From Paraplanobispora takensis (GTDB taxonomy: Bacteria > Actinomycetota > Actinomycetes > Streptosporangiales > Streptosporangiaceae), in the NCBI RefSeq assembly GCF_016863195.1, contig NZ_BOOK01000046.1, forward strand, positions 1 to 64,000: DNA of 64,000 bases, given 5' to 3'. Of this stretch, positions 6,805 through 14,764 are shown piece by piece; positions within the stretch are counted from its first letter, which is position 1; each line of letters starts with the position of its first letter. Position numbers and translations under genes: made by a program. The notes below the pieces were generated by a model, which saw only the letters and a program-made list of their open reading frames with translations, was not told the origin of the DNA and ran no database searches.

Positions 6805-8054
6805 GCGCCCTTCCGGCCCCGCCTGCGGCACGCCTGCGTCCGGCCCCCGTCCATCGCGGGGCCGGCGCCGGTGACGCCGTCCGCGTGACAGCCGCTCATG
6901 GTCTGCATGTCCGACAGGATGACGACCCGGTCGTGCCCGGCGTAGGCACGGCGGACCGAGCCGGCGATCTGCGTGCCGTGCCCGACCTCGCCGATCCGGG
7001 CGCAGAACCGGTCCATCTCCTTCAGCACCGAGGCGCCCCTGCGGATGTCGTGGCGGAACACCCCGTCGGCGAAGCCGTACAGGTCGACCCGCTCGCCGCG
7101 GGCCGCCAGGGCGACGCCGAACAGCGCCGCGGCCTGGACCGGCGTGACCGTGGAGCGCGCCGAGACCGCCCCGGAGGTCATGGACGCCGAGGTGTCGACC
7201 AGGACGAGCGTGCGGCCCCGGAGGAGGGCAGGTTCGCGGTCGCCTTCGTCAGCGCCCCGTCCAGGGCGTGGCCCCAGCGCAGGGACGGCGCGTTGCGGTA
7301 GGCCGAGTAGAACCGGAACGGCAGCTGCCGGGACCGGGCCACCTCGCCGGGGTCGGTGAGCTTGGCGACGATCTGCCCGGCGACCTCGTCGGGCACACCG
7401 GACTCGTCGAAGTTGCGCAGGTTGCGCAGCAGCGCCATGTACCCCATGGACGGGATCACCGACTGCCAGGCCCGGGCGTCCATCGGTCCCTGCAGCCGGC
7501 CGGCGAGCGCCTCCCACGTCATGCCGGCCGAGCGCAGCCGGTCAGGGTCGGCGGCCATGACCGCGCCGCTCGGTGACCGGTACGGCCGGCAGCTCGGCCC
7601 GGGCACGGAGCATGCGCAGGCTCTCCGGGATGGGCTTGTCCCGCTTGTGGCGCCGGTCGAGGGCGTGGGCGAACAGGTCCCCCTGCCACGGGCGCCTGCC
7701 GGCGTCCGGGGCCGGGTGGACGAGATCGATGACGTCGCCGAACCGGTAACCCCTGCTGTCGGTGTCGTACTTGAGCAGGCCGCGCTCGGTGTACAGGCGG
7801 GCCACGGCGTCGGCGACGCCCCGCTTGACGGGTTTGGGGATCGCGCGGCCGTGGCGGGAGGTCCAGTACGCCGGCGCCTCGCCGGGCTCGTCGGCGCGCT
7901 GCAGGACGCTGTCGACCAGCTGCCGGTTCATGCCCTGCTCCCCGGCGGCCAGACGGGCCCTCACCGCCTCCAGCGCGGCGACGATCGGCGCGCGCCCGGT
8001 CTTCACCGGGCTGGAACCCGCCGGGCGGGTGGCGGGGGTGTTGAACTCCGACAT
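6798..8054 (-). pseudogene. rsr: Ro/TROVE-domain protein Rsr, double frameshift and truncated C-terminus
   Basis: Three adjoining segments in two frames reconstruct one Rsr protein. Residues from the ATG at 8054 (MSEFNTPATRP...) encode the N-terminal TROVE part. Near 7565-7580 the frame shifts (ERRGHGRR versus GAVMAADPDRLRSAG). The middle (MTWEALAGRLQG, IPSMGYMALLRNLRNF) is in the second frame. Near 7220-7230 it returns to the first frame (RGRTLVLVDTSASM) for the vWA domain, which keeps its MIDAS DxSxS. The product then ends about 60 residues early after SDMQTMSG. The two shifts are opposite in sign. Either the gene is decayed or the assembly has two indels; the missing C-terminus favours decay. 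Confidence 0.85.
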
Positions 8055-8118
8055 GGAACGAGGCCCCTCTCTATGTGATGAGAGGGCCCCGTTCGAAGAG
8101 CACGCCCGAGATCGAATC

Positions 8119-8142
8119 GGTGACGGTGACGGTGACGGTGAC
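8119..8142. repeat. GGTGAC hexamer repeat x 4
   Basis: Four perfect tandem copies of GGTGAC lie between the rsr start and the Y RNA. A short microsatellite of unknown meaning. Confidence 0.7.
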
Positions 8143-8167
8143 ATAAGTGTCCTGGGCCGCTGGACGA

Positions 8168-8346
8168 CGCCCATCTATATGGGCGGCGGGATTCGAACCC
8201 GCGTCTCTCCTTTGAGAGAGGAAGTAACCGTTGCCTGCGCACCGGGAAGGTGCTTATTCGTTTGTGGGCTTCAGAGGACGGAGACGGCGCCGGGACGGGT
8301 TCTCTTTGAAGGAGGGAACCGGAGCCTTCGCACCTGAAGCGGTTTC
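8168..8346 (-). ncRNA. Bacterial Y RNA with tRNA-like domain
   Basis: This stretch on the rsr strand, about 110 bp upstream of the rsr start, has the layout of a bacterial Y RNA. The outer stem pairs GCTTCAG (complement of 8334-8340) with CTGAAGC (complement of 8268-8274) and leads into GGTGCGAAGG, similar to the Ro-binding element. The 3' part contains a perfect tRNA T-arm (GCGGG-TTCGAAT-CCCGC, 8186-8202) and an anticodon-arm-like hairpin (8204-8219). The 7 nt after the T-arm, CGCCCAT, pair with ATGGGCG directly downstream across a 4-nt loop (8168-8185), giving a closed, permuted acceptor stem. A TACGGT -10 element lies at about 8347-8352. A tRNA is ruled out because no 5' acceptor strand or CCA is present. 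Confidence 0.72.
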
Positions 8347-8418
8347 CACCGTAGCGATCAGCCCGCCGGAGCACATCTGAATATCCGGCCCGTCGCGGCC
8401 GCTCTCCCTCAGGCCCTG

Positions 8419-8430
8419 ATGTCATGACAT
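8419..8430. promoter_or_regulatory. ATGTCATGACAT palindrome
   Basis: A perfect 12-bp palindrome between the Y RNA and the GTG at 8470. Its half-site (TGTCAT/ATGACA) is the inside-out form of the ATGAC..GTCAT sites at 203-246. It could be an operator for the downstream membrane protein or for the Y RNA. Confidence 0.35.
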
Positions 8431-8469
8431 AACGGATATCTAGGACATACCACTAAGATCTCCGGCATC

Positions 8470-10113
8470 GTGACTCGAATCCGGGCCGCTGCCGGCCGAT
8501 ACCGCTTCGGGCGCGCGGCCGCCGTCGTCGTCGCGCTCTATCTGACCGCCGCGGCCGTCGCCGTGGTGCTCGCCGCCGTGTCCGGCGACCTGTCGGCGCT
8601 GTCGACCGCCGCGACGGCCCGGGTGTGGATCACCTCCGAGCAGGCCGGCCGGCCGGGGCCCGTGCTCATCGGGATGTGCGGGCTCAACGCGTGGATGTTG
8701 TGGCAGGTGCTGCGCGGCCCCGCACTGCCGCGCGCCGGGGGGTCGCCGTCCGGCGTGGTCTGGCTCCGGCGCCTGCTGTATGTGAACGTCGCCGGCGACC
8801 TGGTGCTCCGGGAGCTCCTCGACGAGGTGTCCGACACCGCAGAAGACGTCGCGAGCGCGCTGGTGTGGGCCGCCACGGTGATCCTGCTGACGCGGGTCGT
8901 CTCCGGGGTCTCGGCCGGGTTCCGGGCGATCGCTCTGGCACTCGGCCTGATCGGCGTGCTGGCCCCGCTGCCGATGTCCCTCATCGACGGTACCGACCTG
9001 CAGACGGTCAGCCTGCTGGGGCTGGCGAGCTTCGGCTGGACGGTGATGATCCTCATCGCGCAGCGCCGCGACGGGCGGTGGAGCGACGCCACGGTCGACA
9101 TCGGCAGGATCGCCCTCATCGCCCCGCTGCTCTTCCCTCTGCTCAACCTCGCCTCCCAGAGCGAGTGGCTGTTCTTCGACGGCGCAGGGCTCTTGATGAG
9201 CGCGCTCGGCGTGTTCGGCACGGTGTGGCTGGCGCGCACCGCGCATGAACTGGCCGGACCCGCCGGCACGCCCGCCCCGCGCCCCGACGGCAGGCCCGCC
9301 CCGCAACCCACCCCGGGCCGCGGGCCGTGGCTGTTCGTCGCCGTCGCCCTCGTGCTGCCGCTCGTCGTGATCGACGCCGAGGACGGAGCCCTGCTCAGGG
9401 TCGCCGGCGCCGGCGAACGCTGCCGCGAGCAGGTCCGCTCCCACGGCGGGCCGGCGGACGCGAGCGAGCTCGACACCGCCCTGGAGTCCCCATGCCCCGA
9501 CGTCATCGCCCGGCGGGCGGAGGAGGCGCGTGAACAGGCTCGGCGGGAGCGGGAGGAGGAACGGGAGTGGGCGGCGTGGAAGGCCGGGGCGAACGCCCGG
9601 TGCGCCGACCCCTGGCCGCGGCTGCGGGCCGGGCGGCAGGGCACGGCGGCCTATCTGCTCTCCGAAGGGGGCGGCTACGCCGTCCACGACGACCGTGACG
9701 GCACCGAAGGCCCGGACGGCGACATCTTCGAGGCCGTCCGCGACGGGTTCATCGACGCCGCCGGCAGCAGCGCCGCCATCACCACCCACGGCGAGAACGC
9801 GCCGATGTGCCTGACGGTCAAGGCCTTCGACGCCGCCCCGCCGCTGCGGCTCAAGGGCTGGGACCGGGTGGTCGAGGTGGGCCTCCTCAGCCGCAGCGGC
9901 CGCCTGGTCGTCCCGTCGTACCGCGAGTACGAGGACGGCGGGGCGATCGGGCCGCTGCCCCACCTGGCCGTCGACGGCCCCGGCCGCTATCGCGTGCGCG
10001 TCTACGCCCGCGCGTTCGAGCGGGACGAGGACGACCCCGACGCGCCCGTCGAGGAGCACCTGATCGTCGTCTATCCCGGCCGTTCCGCAGAGAAGGTCGT
10101 CCACCGCCGGTAG
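8470..10113 (+). CDS. Multi-pass membrane protein with large C-terminal domain, unknown function
   Basis: A 547-residue protein. The first about 265 residues contain some seven or eight hydrophobic helices, then a Pro/Arg linker and another helix (PWLFVAVALVLPLVVI). Next come a charged coiled-coil segment (EEAREQARREREEEREW) and a C-terminal beta-rich domain ending VDGPGRYRVRVYAR. I recognise no family. GTG 8470 has no RBS, but TAAGAT at 8454-8459 is a good -10 box, so the transcript may be leaderless or nearly so. Confidence 0.7.
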   Translation: MTRIRAAAGRYRFGRAAAVVVALYLTAAAVAVVLAAVSGDLSALSTAATARVWITSEQAGRPGPVLIGMCGLNAWMLWQVLRGPALPRAGGSPSGVVWLRRLLYVNVAGDLVLRELLDEVSDTAEDVASALVWAATVILLTRVVSGVSAGFRAIALALGLIGVLAPLPMSLIDGTDLQTVSLLGLASFGWTVMILIAQRRDGRWSDATVDIGRIALIAPLLFPLLNLASQSEWLFFDGAGLLMSALGVFGTVWLARTAHELAGPAGTPAPRPDGRPAPQPTPGRGPWLFVAVALVLPLVVIDAEDGALLRVAGAGERCREQVRSHGGPADASELDTALESPCPDVIARRAEEAREQARREREEEREWAAWKAGANARCADPWPRLRAGRQGTAAYLLSEGGGYAVHDDRDGTEGPDGDIFEAVRDGFIDAAGSSAAITTHGENAPMCLTVKAFDAAPPLRLKGWDRVVEVGLLSRSGRLVVPSYREYEDGGAIGPLPHLAVDGPGRYRVRVYARAFERDEDDPDAPVEEHLIVVYPGRSAEKVVHRR

Positions 10114-10125
10114 CGGTGACCGGTC

Positions 10126-10163
10126 CGGGCGACCCGCACCCCCGGGAGGGCACGGGTCGCCCG
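10126..10163. terminator. Bidirectional terminator hairpin
   Basis: CGGGCGACCCG (10126-10136) pairs perfectly with CGGGTCGCCCG (10153-10163) across a 16-nt loop, in the gap between two convergent genes. Confidence 0.65.
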
Positions 10164-10170
10164 CGTTCGG

Positions 10171-10626
10171 CTATCCGCGGGTCGCGGGCGGCCAGCCGTG
10201 GCCCCAGCCGCCCTGGATCATGGTCTGGAACGCCCATCCCTGCGCGGTGCGCACGAGAAGGTCGGCATAGCGCATCGACTGCCGCCGTCCCTCCGCGGTG
10301 ACCGTGGCCTCCGTCTCGACGAGCACGAGGTTGGGGGTGAGGAAGCGCGGCGTCCGGACGGACTTCATCTCCATGCCCGCCGTACCGCCGCCCATGACCT
10401 CGGTCATCACCCGCACGAACTCCTCACGGTCCCACTGGCGGACGGCGCCGAACCCGCCGGGCGCGTCGGTGGCCAGGTTGAGAGGGAAGATCGCCAGGTC
10501 GGCGATCTCCTGGACGGCGCCCCGCTCGGCCAGCGCGTCGTACTCGGCGAACCAGGCCTCGACCCCGGCGAGGTCCTCGGCACCCGGGGCGAACGCCTGC
10601 TCGCCGCTCTGGTCATCCTGCTGCAT
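10171..10626 (-). CDS. SnoaL/NTF2-like protein
   Basis: A 151-residue protein of probable NTF2-like fold (GVEAWFAEYDALAERGAVQE, then REEFVRVMTEVMG, then FLTPNLVLVETEATVT, given in pieces). ATG 10626 is preceded by GGAAGGAG at five bases, so the upstream in-frame start at 10641 is less likely. The promoter region contains two overlapping GTAC-centred palindromes. Function cannot be specified; the fold is used by ketosteroid-isomerase-like enzymes and ligand-binding proteins. Confidence 0.7.
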   Translation of the reverse strand: MQQDDQSGEQAFAPGAEDLAGVEAWFAEYDALAERGAVQEIADLAIFPLNLATDAPGGFGAVRQWDREEFVRVMTEVMGGGTAGMEMKSVRTPRFLTPNLVLVETEATVTAEGRRQSMRYADLLVRTAQGWAFQTMIQGGWGHGWPPATRG

Positions 10627-10647
10627 CACGACTCCTTCCATCGGATT

Positions 10648-10674
10648 CCGTACATCGTACCGTACGTCGTACGG
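10648..10674. promoter_or_regulatory. Overlapping CCGTAC palindromes (TetR-type operator)
   Basis: CCGTACGTCGTACGG (10660-10674) is a perfect inverted repeat with a 3-bp centre. It overlaps a near-perfect copy, CCGTACATCGTACCG (10648-10662), shifted by 12 bp. It lies between the divergent SnoaL-like and methyltransferase genes. The regulator is not identified in the window. Confidence 0.6.
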
Positions 10675-10702
10675 CAGACGGGCCGCACAGTACCCTTGGC
10701 TG

Positions 10703-11413
10703 GTGTTCTCGCCTCAAGGCCCGTCGCTGCGGGAGCTGGTGATCCAGGCGCTGTCCTCGGTCGAGCACGGCTACGACCTGCTCGCCCCGAAGTTCGAGCA
10801 CACGCCGTTCCGCACCCCCGACGACGTCCTCGACGCGACCGCCGACGCCCTGCGCCCGCTCGGGCCGTTCGGGCGGGGACTGGACGTGTGCTGCGGCACC
10901 GGCGCGGGCATGCGGGTCCTCGAACCCCTGTGCCGGGGGCGGGTCACGGGCGTCGACTTCAGCGCGGGCATGCTGGAGCGGGCGCGCCGGGCGCATCCGG
11001 AGGCCGGATGGGTGCGGGCCGACGTCCGGGCCCTGCCCTTCGCCGGCTCCTTCGACCTCGCGGTCAGCTTCGGAGCGCTGGGGCACTTCCTGCCCGCCGA
11101 ACGTCCCGCGCTGTTCGCCGGGGTCCACCGCGCTCTGCGGCCCGGCGGGCTGTTCGCCTTCCCGATCGGCGCGCCACCGCCCCTCACGTCGCCCCGCTAC
11201 TGGTCGCTGCTCGGATTCGACCTGGCCATGCGGGTGCGCAACGCCCTGTGGCGCCCTGCCTTCGTCATGTACTACGGCACCTGCCGGTTGAGCGCGGTCC
11301 ACGACGGCCTGACGGCGGCCGGGTTCACCGTGACGACGGTTCCGCTGACGGCCCTGGGCCGGCGCGAGGACGGCGGCCCGCGTTGCCGGCTCGTCCTCGC
11401 ACGCAGGGCGTGA
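10703..11413 (+). CDS. Class I SAM-dependent methyltransferase
   Basis: A 236-residue Rossmann methyltransferase. Motif I is LDVCCGTGAGM, followed by GVDFSAGMLERAR (motif II acidic turn) and RADVRALPFAGSFDLAV (motifs III-IV). FAFPIGAPPPL is in the post-motif region. The gene starts at GTG 10703 with no RBS, but TACCCT at 10691-10696 places the transcription start at or near the GTG, so it is probably leaderless. It is divergent from a SnoaL-like gene with shared palindromes. The substrate is unknown, perhaps a small hydrophobic acceptor given the methyltransferase-11 subtype. Confidence 0.85.
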   Translation: MFSPQGPSLRELVIQALSSVEHGYDLLAPKFEHTPFRTPDDVLDATADALRPLGPFGRGLDVCCGTGAGMRVLEPLCRGRVTGVDFSAGMLERARRAHPEAGWVRADVRALPFAGSFDLAVSFGALGHFLPAERPALFAGVHRALRPGGLFAFPIGAPPPLTSPRYWSLLGFDLAMRVRNALWRPAFVMYYGTCRLSAVHDGLTAAGFTVTTVPLTALGRREDGGPRCRLVLARRA

Positions 11414-11454
11414 GCCCGGCCTGAACCGCCGGTCGGCTCCGGCCCGCACCGGGG

Positions 11455-13320
11455 TCAGTCGAGTCCCAGCCTGCGCATCGCGGCGGTCGCCAGCTGGGCC
11501 GCGTGGTGCCGTTCCGGGCCGTGCAGCGTGCGTGGGGAGCGGTCCTCCCAGTCCGTTTCGAAACAGCGCTCGGTGACCAGGTCGATCATCAGCTTGCGGT
11601 CGCCGTCGATCAGGCCGTAGCAGGAGGTGCTGCGCCGCATGGGGCGGCCGGCCCAGAGCGCCAGGCGACGCGGCCGGTCGTCGTGGAACAGGGACTCGCC
11701 GTGGGCGGGTGCGGCGGGGACGCCGGCGAGGTCGAGGACGGTCGGCAGCACGTCCAGATGGGACGAGCGGGGGATCACGGCGGGTGGCAGCGCGGGGTGG
11801 ACGAGCGCGAAGGGGACGAGGGTCTGGTCGGCGGTCACGGCCGTGGCGTGGAAGTGATAGCCCAGCGATCCGAACGACTCGCCGTGGTCGCTGGTGACGA
11901 CGATGAGCGGGTCGCGCAGCACGCCCCGCTCGATCAGCGCCCGGTGCAGCCGGCGGAGGTTGTCGTCGGACTCCTCCACGGCGTCGAGGAACCGCTCCTG
12001 CCTGCCCTCGCCCCGCCGGCGGAAGCGCGGGTCGCGTACGCAGTAGGGCACATGCGTGTCGTGGGTGTGCACGTGCAGGAAGAGCGGATCCCGGCGCGAG
12101 GCCCGGGAGGCGGTCAGCTCGTCGAGCAGGGCGTCCACGCCCGCGCGGGGCAGCTCCCTGTCGGTGACCGCGCCGCCCAGGCGGGAGCGGTCGAGGAGGA
12201 TCTGGTAACCGGCCTCGGTGATGACGTCCCGTAGCCCGTTGTAGCTGGTGCGGGCCGAGGTGAGGTACGCGGTGCGGTAGCCGGCGGCGGTGAGCCGGTG
12301 GACCTGCGACTCCCCGGCGGCGCGGTAGCGGCCGTGGGCGAGGAGCACATGCGCGTTGGTGGTCAGGGGCGAGGGCACGACATGGCGCTCCGACACCACG
12401 GCCCGCGCGTACAGGGCGTCCACGAAGGGAGTCGACGCGCCGCCCGGCGTGAACCGCGCCAGATGGCTGCGGCCGACCGACTCCAGGGTGATCAGCAGCA
12501 CGTCATGACCGCGGAGGGCTCCCGCGTACGGCGACCCGCGGGGCGCACGCGCCCGCCAGCCGTCCCCCTCCGTCCCCGCCCGCCGCGTACCGGCGGCGCC
12601 GGTGCGGGGCCCCCGGGGAGGGGACGGCCACGGCCGCGGCAGCAGGCAGTCGCCCGCGAGCGAGCCGCGCATCAGCCCGCGGCGGCGCAGCGGGCGGCAG
12701 GCCGGCAGCAGGGCGAGCACGACGGCCGGGTGCCACCACTCCAGCGGGCGGTCGAGGGCGGCCGGGGCCGAGGCGGTCGCGGCCGCCAGCGCGCAGCCGA
12801 GCCAGGCGCCCGCCCGGGTCCGGGCGGGAGTCACCGCCAGCCAGGTCACGAGCAGCGCCACGACGACCGGCCGGGCCGCGGGGTGGGTCTGGGGCGGCAG
12901 GAACGCGACGGCGAGCCAGGCCACCGCAGGCACGGGCAACAGGGCGAAGCCCGGGCTGCCCCGGTAGAAGCCGAGCGTCCAGCTCCGCACCCAGCTCACC
13001 TCGGAGGGCTCGCGGGAGAACAGCGACCGCACGAGCCCGTCGAACGCCAGCGGCCCGACCTCCACGGTGAACGTGCGCCAGACCGCGGCCCCGACCCACA
13101 CGGTGGCCAGGACGGCCAGGACGGCGGCGCAGGCCGCCGCCCGGGCGACGGGCCCGCCCGCCAGCTCGGCCAGCGCCGGTCCCGCGGCCAGTCCCGCGGC
13201 CCATATCCCGTCCCCCGGCACGGGTCTCGCCGCGGCCTGACCGGCGAATTTCACCGCCCGCGCCACCGCGAGGAGGACGAAGGCGACAGCCGCGTCATGG
13301 ACAACCGCGAGCGCGCTCAT
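11455..13320 (-). CDS. Membrane-anchored sulfatase/LtaS-superfamily transferase
   Basis: A 621-residue protein. The N-terminal about 215 residues contain several membrane helices; a Pro/Arg-rich linker leads to an alkaline-phosphatase-superfamily catalytic domain (about 270-600). Recognisable metal- and nucleophile-site motifs are LLITLESVGRSHL, SPLTTNAHVLLAHG (probable Thr nucleophile region), HVHTHDTHVPY and VVTSDHGESFG. The family includes phosphoethanolamine and phosphoglycerol transferases and sulfatases, with the active site outside the membrane. ATG 13320 has GGAGG upstream. It is divergent from the PKS/oxoamine-synthase operon, so it may decorate the lipid made there; this link is inference. 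Confidence 0.82.
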   Translation of the reverse strand: MSALAVVHDAAVAFVLLAVARAVKFAGQAAARPVPGDGIWAAGLAAGPALAELAGGPVARAAACAAVLAVLATVWVGAAVWRTFTVEVGPLAFDGLVRSLFSREPSEVSWVRSWTLGFYRGSPGFALLPVPAVAWLAVAFLPPQTHPAARPVVVALLVTWLAVTPARTRAGAWLGCALAAATASAPAALDRPLEWWHPAVVLALLPACRPLRRRGLMRGSLAGDCLLPRPWPSPPRGPRTGAAGTRRAGTEGDGWRARAPRGSPYAGALRGHDVLLITLESVGRSHLARFTPGGASTPFVDALYARAVVSERHVVPSPLTTNAHVLLAHGRYRAAGESQVHRLTAAGYRTAYLTSARTSYNGLRDVITEAGYQILLDRSRLGGAVTDRELPRAGVDALLDELTASRASRRDPLFLHVHTHDTHVPYCVRDPRFRRRGEGRQERFLDAVEESDDNLRRLHRALIERGVLRDPLIVVTSDHGESFGSLGYHFHATAVTADQTLVPFALVHPALPPAVIPRSSHLDVLPTVLDLAGVPAAPAHGESLFHDDRPRRLALWAGRPMRRSTSCYGLIDGDRKLMIDLVTERCFETDWEDRSPRTLHGPERHHAAQLATAAMRRLGLD

Positions 13321-13386
13321 GGGCCTCCATGAATACGCGGGACATCGACTCGACGCGGCTCAAGATAATCACGGAGGGCGGAGGCG

Positions 13387-13467
13387 ATGACTCCCGGGAC
13401 GGTGACATCTGCCTCCCCGGCGACCTGGGCGTATGGCGATTACCGGACATGTCGTTACTTATGTTGA
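13387..13467 (+). CDS. Possible 26-codon leader ORF
   Basis: ATG 13387 follows a strong GGAGGGCGGAGG and opens a 26-codon frame ending in TGA at 13465-13467. It could be a leader peptide of the oxoamine-synthase operon or chance. The TATATAA promoter-like element lies just after it, which would put the peptide outside the operon mRNA. Confidence 0.2.
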   Translation: MTPGTVTSASPATWAYGDYRTCRYLC

Positions 13468-13482
13468 TAACGCGTTATATAA
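13467..13482 (+). promoter_or_regulatory. AT-rich promoter with ATAACGCGTTAT palindrome, oxoamine-synthase/PKS operon
   Basis: ATAACGCGTTAT (13467-13478) is a perfect palindrome overlapping TATATAA (13476-13482), a likely -10 box. The surrounding 60 bp are clearly less GC-rich than anything nearby. Together they suggest a regulated promoter for the operon beginning at 13550. Confidence 0.5.
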
Positions 13483-13549
13483 GGGGCGGAAGGCTTGTCT
13501 ATCTGCGGTGGCATATCGGCCCCTCCCGGCGATCGTCATAGTGCATGTC

Positions 13550-14764
13550 ATGCCGGACGTGTTCGATAAATGCCGCGACTGGGAAACCCACAGGATTTTC
13601 AAATCCGCCGGACTCTATCCCTTCGCACCCGCCGTCGAAGAGGTGCGCTCGCCGAGCGAGGTGCGCGTGGGCGGACGGTGGATCATCATGGCGGCGTCGA
13701 ACGACTATCTGGGGCTCTCGGCCGATCCACGCGTGCAGGAGGCCGCACGCGAGGCGATCGGCACGCGCGGCACCTCCTGCTCGGGATCGCGTCTCGCCAA
13801 CGGCACGCACGTCCTCCACCTCGAACTGGAGGAGCGGCTGGCGGCCTTCCTGCACCGCGAGGCCGCACTCGCCCTGTCCACCGGCTACCAGACCAACCTC
13901 GCGGTGTCGGCGCTCCTCGGCGGGGACGAGGTGGTCCTGAGCGACCAGGACAACCACGCCTCCCTGCGCGACGCCGTACGGCTCGGCGGGGCCGTCGAGC
14001 GGGTGTTCCGGCACAACGACATGGAGCACCTGCGGTGGCTGCTGGCCGACACCCGTCCCGGCACCGGTGTCCTGATCGTCACCGAAGGCGTCTTCTCCAT
14101 GGCCGGGGACATGTGCGACCTGCCGCGGATCACCGAGCTCGCCGGGCGGTACGGCGCCCGCCTCATGCTGGACTGCGCGCACGACCTGGGCGTGCTCGGC
14201 GCGGCCGGGCGCGGCGTGCCCGAGCTGCTCGGCCTGGAGAGCGGTGTCGACCTCGTCATGACCACCTTCTCCAAGAGCCTCGCCTCGCTGGGCGGGGCGC
14301 TGGCCGGCGAGGCCGACGTCATCGACTACATCCGCCACTGGGCCTCCCCGGCCGTGTTCTCGGCGGCGATGACGCCTGCCTCCGTCGCGGCGGCGCTCAA
14401 GGCGCTCGACATCGTCGAGTCCGAACCCGAACACCGCGAACGCGTCATGCGGAACGCGGCCCGGCTGCGCGAGGGCCTTCGCGACCTGGGGTACGAGGCC
14501 GGGCAGGCGCCCACCCCCGTCGTGCCCGTGCACGTCGGCGACTTCATGCTCTGCCTGCGCCTGTGGCGGGCGCTGTTCGACGCGGGCGTCTTCACCGGCG
14601 CGGTGATCCATCCGGCGGTGCGGCAGGGACGGGAGATGATCCGCATCAGCGCGACCGCGGCGCACACCGACGCCCAGATCGACCGGATCGTCGAGGCGTT
14701 CGGCGAGGCGGGCCGGACGGTGGGGGTCATCGGTTCGCGGGGCGCGGGACGGTCGCGGCTGTGA
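13550..14764 (+). CDS. Alpha-oxoamine synthase (SPT/AONS-like, PLP-dependent)
   Basis: A 404-residue fold-type I PLP enzyme that condenses an acyl thioester with an amino acid, with loss of CO2. The start ATG 13550 gives the family-typical MPDVFDKC. Motifs: SGSRLANGTHVLHLELEERLA split around residue 80, SDQDNHAS (His stacking on PLP), MLDCAHDLG (Asp/His pair) and TTFSKSLAS with PLP lysine about K242, closest in feel to serine palmitoyltransferase. It is the first gene of an operon overlapping a GNAT enzyme by 4 bp, then SDR and PKS. The likely role is offloading the PKS acyl chain onto serine, alanine or glycine to give a 3-keto sphingoid. The amino-acid choice cannot be read from sequence. 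Confidence 0.88.
   Translation: MPDVFDKCRDWETHRIFKSAGLYPFAPAVEEVRSPSEVRVGGRWIIMAASNDYLGLSADPRVQEAAREAIGTRGTSCSGSRLANGTHVLHLELEERLAAFLHREAALALSTGYQTNLAVSALLGGDEVVLSDQDNHASLRDAVRLGGAVERVFRHNDMEHLRWLLADTRPGTGVLIVTEGVFSMAGDMCDLPRITELAGRYGARLMLDCAHDLGVLGAAGRGVPELLGLESGVDLVMTTFSKSLASLGGALAGEADVIDYIRHWASPAVFSAAMTPASVAAALKALDIVESEPEHRERVMRNAARLREGLRDLGYEAGQAPTPVVPVHVGDFMLCLRLWRALFDAGVFTGAVIHPAVRQGREMIRISATAAHTDAQIDRIVEAFGEAGRTVGVIGSRGAGRSRL

Noticed and set aside
8119-8142. CRISPR or regulatory array from the GGTGAC repeats
   Set aside because: Four 6-bp units without spacers are a microsatellite.
7542-8174. An intact, shorter Rsr-like protein
   Set aside because: The frame stops inside the TROVE domain, and the missing TROVE and vWA parts continue in other frames directly after it.
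8168-8219. tRNA gene suggested by a perfect T-arm and an anticodon-like hairpin
   Set aside because: There is no 5' acceptor strand, no D-arm in the right place and no CCA; the acceptor complement lies 3' of the T-arm. The locus fits a Y RNA beside rsr better.
13433-13549. N-terminal extension of the oxoamine synthase starting at ATG 13433
   Set aside because: The family normally begins at about MPDVFDKC; the extension would cross the TATATAA promoter-like element and has no family character.
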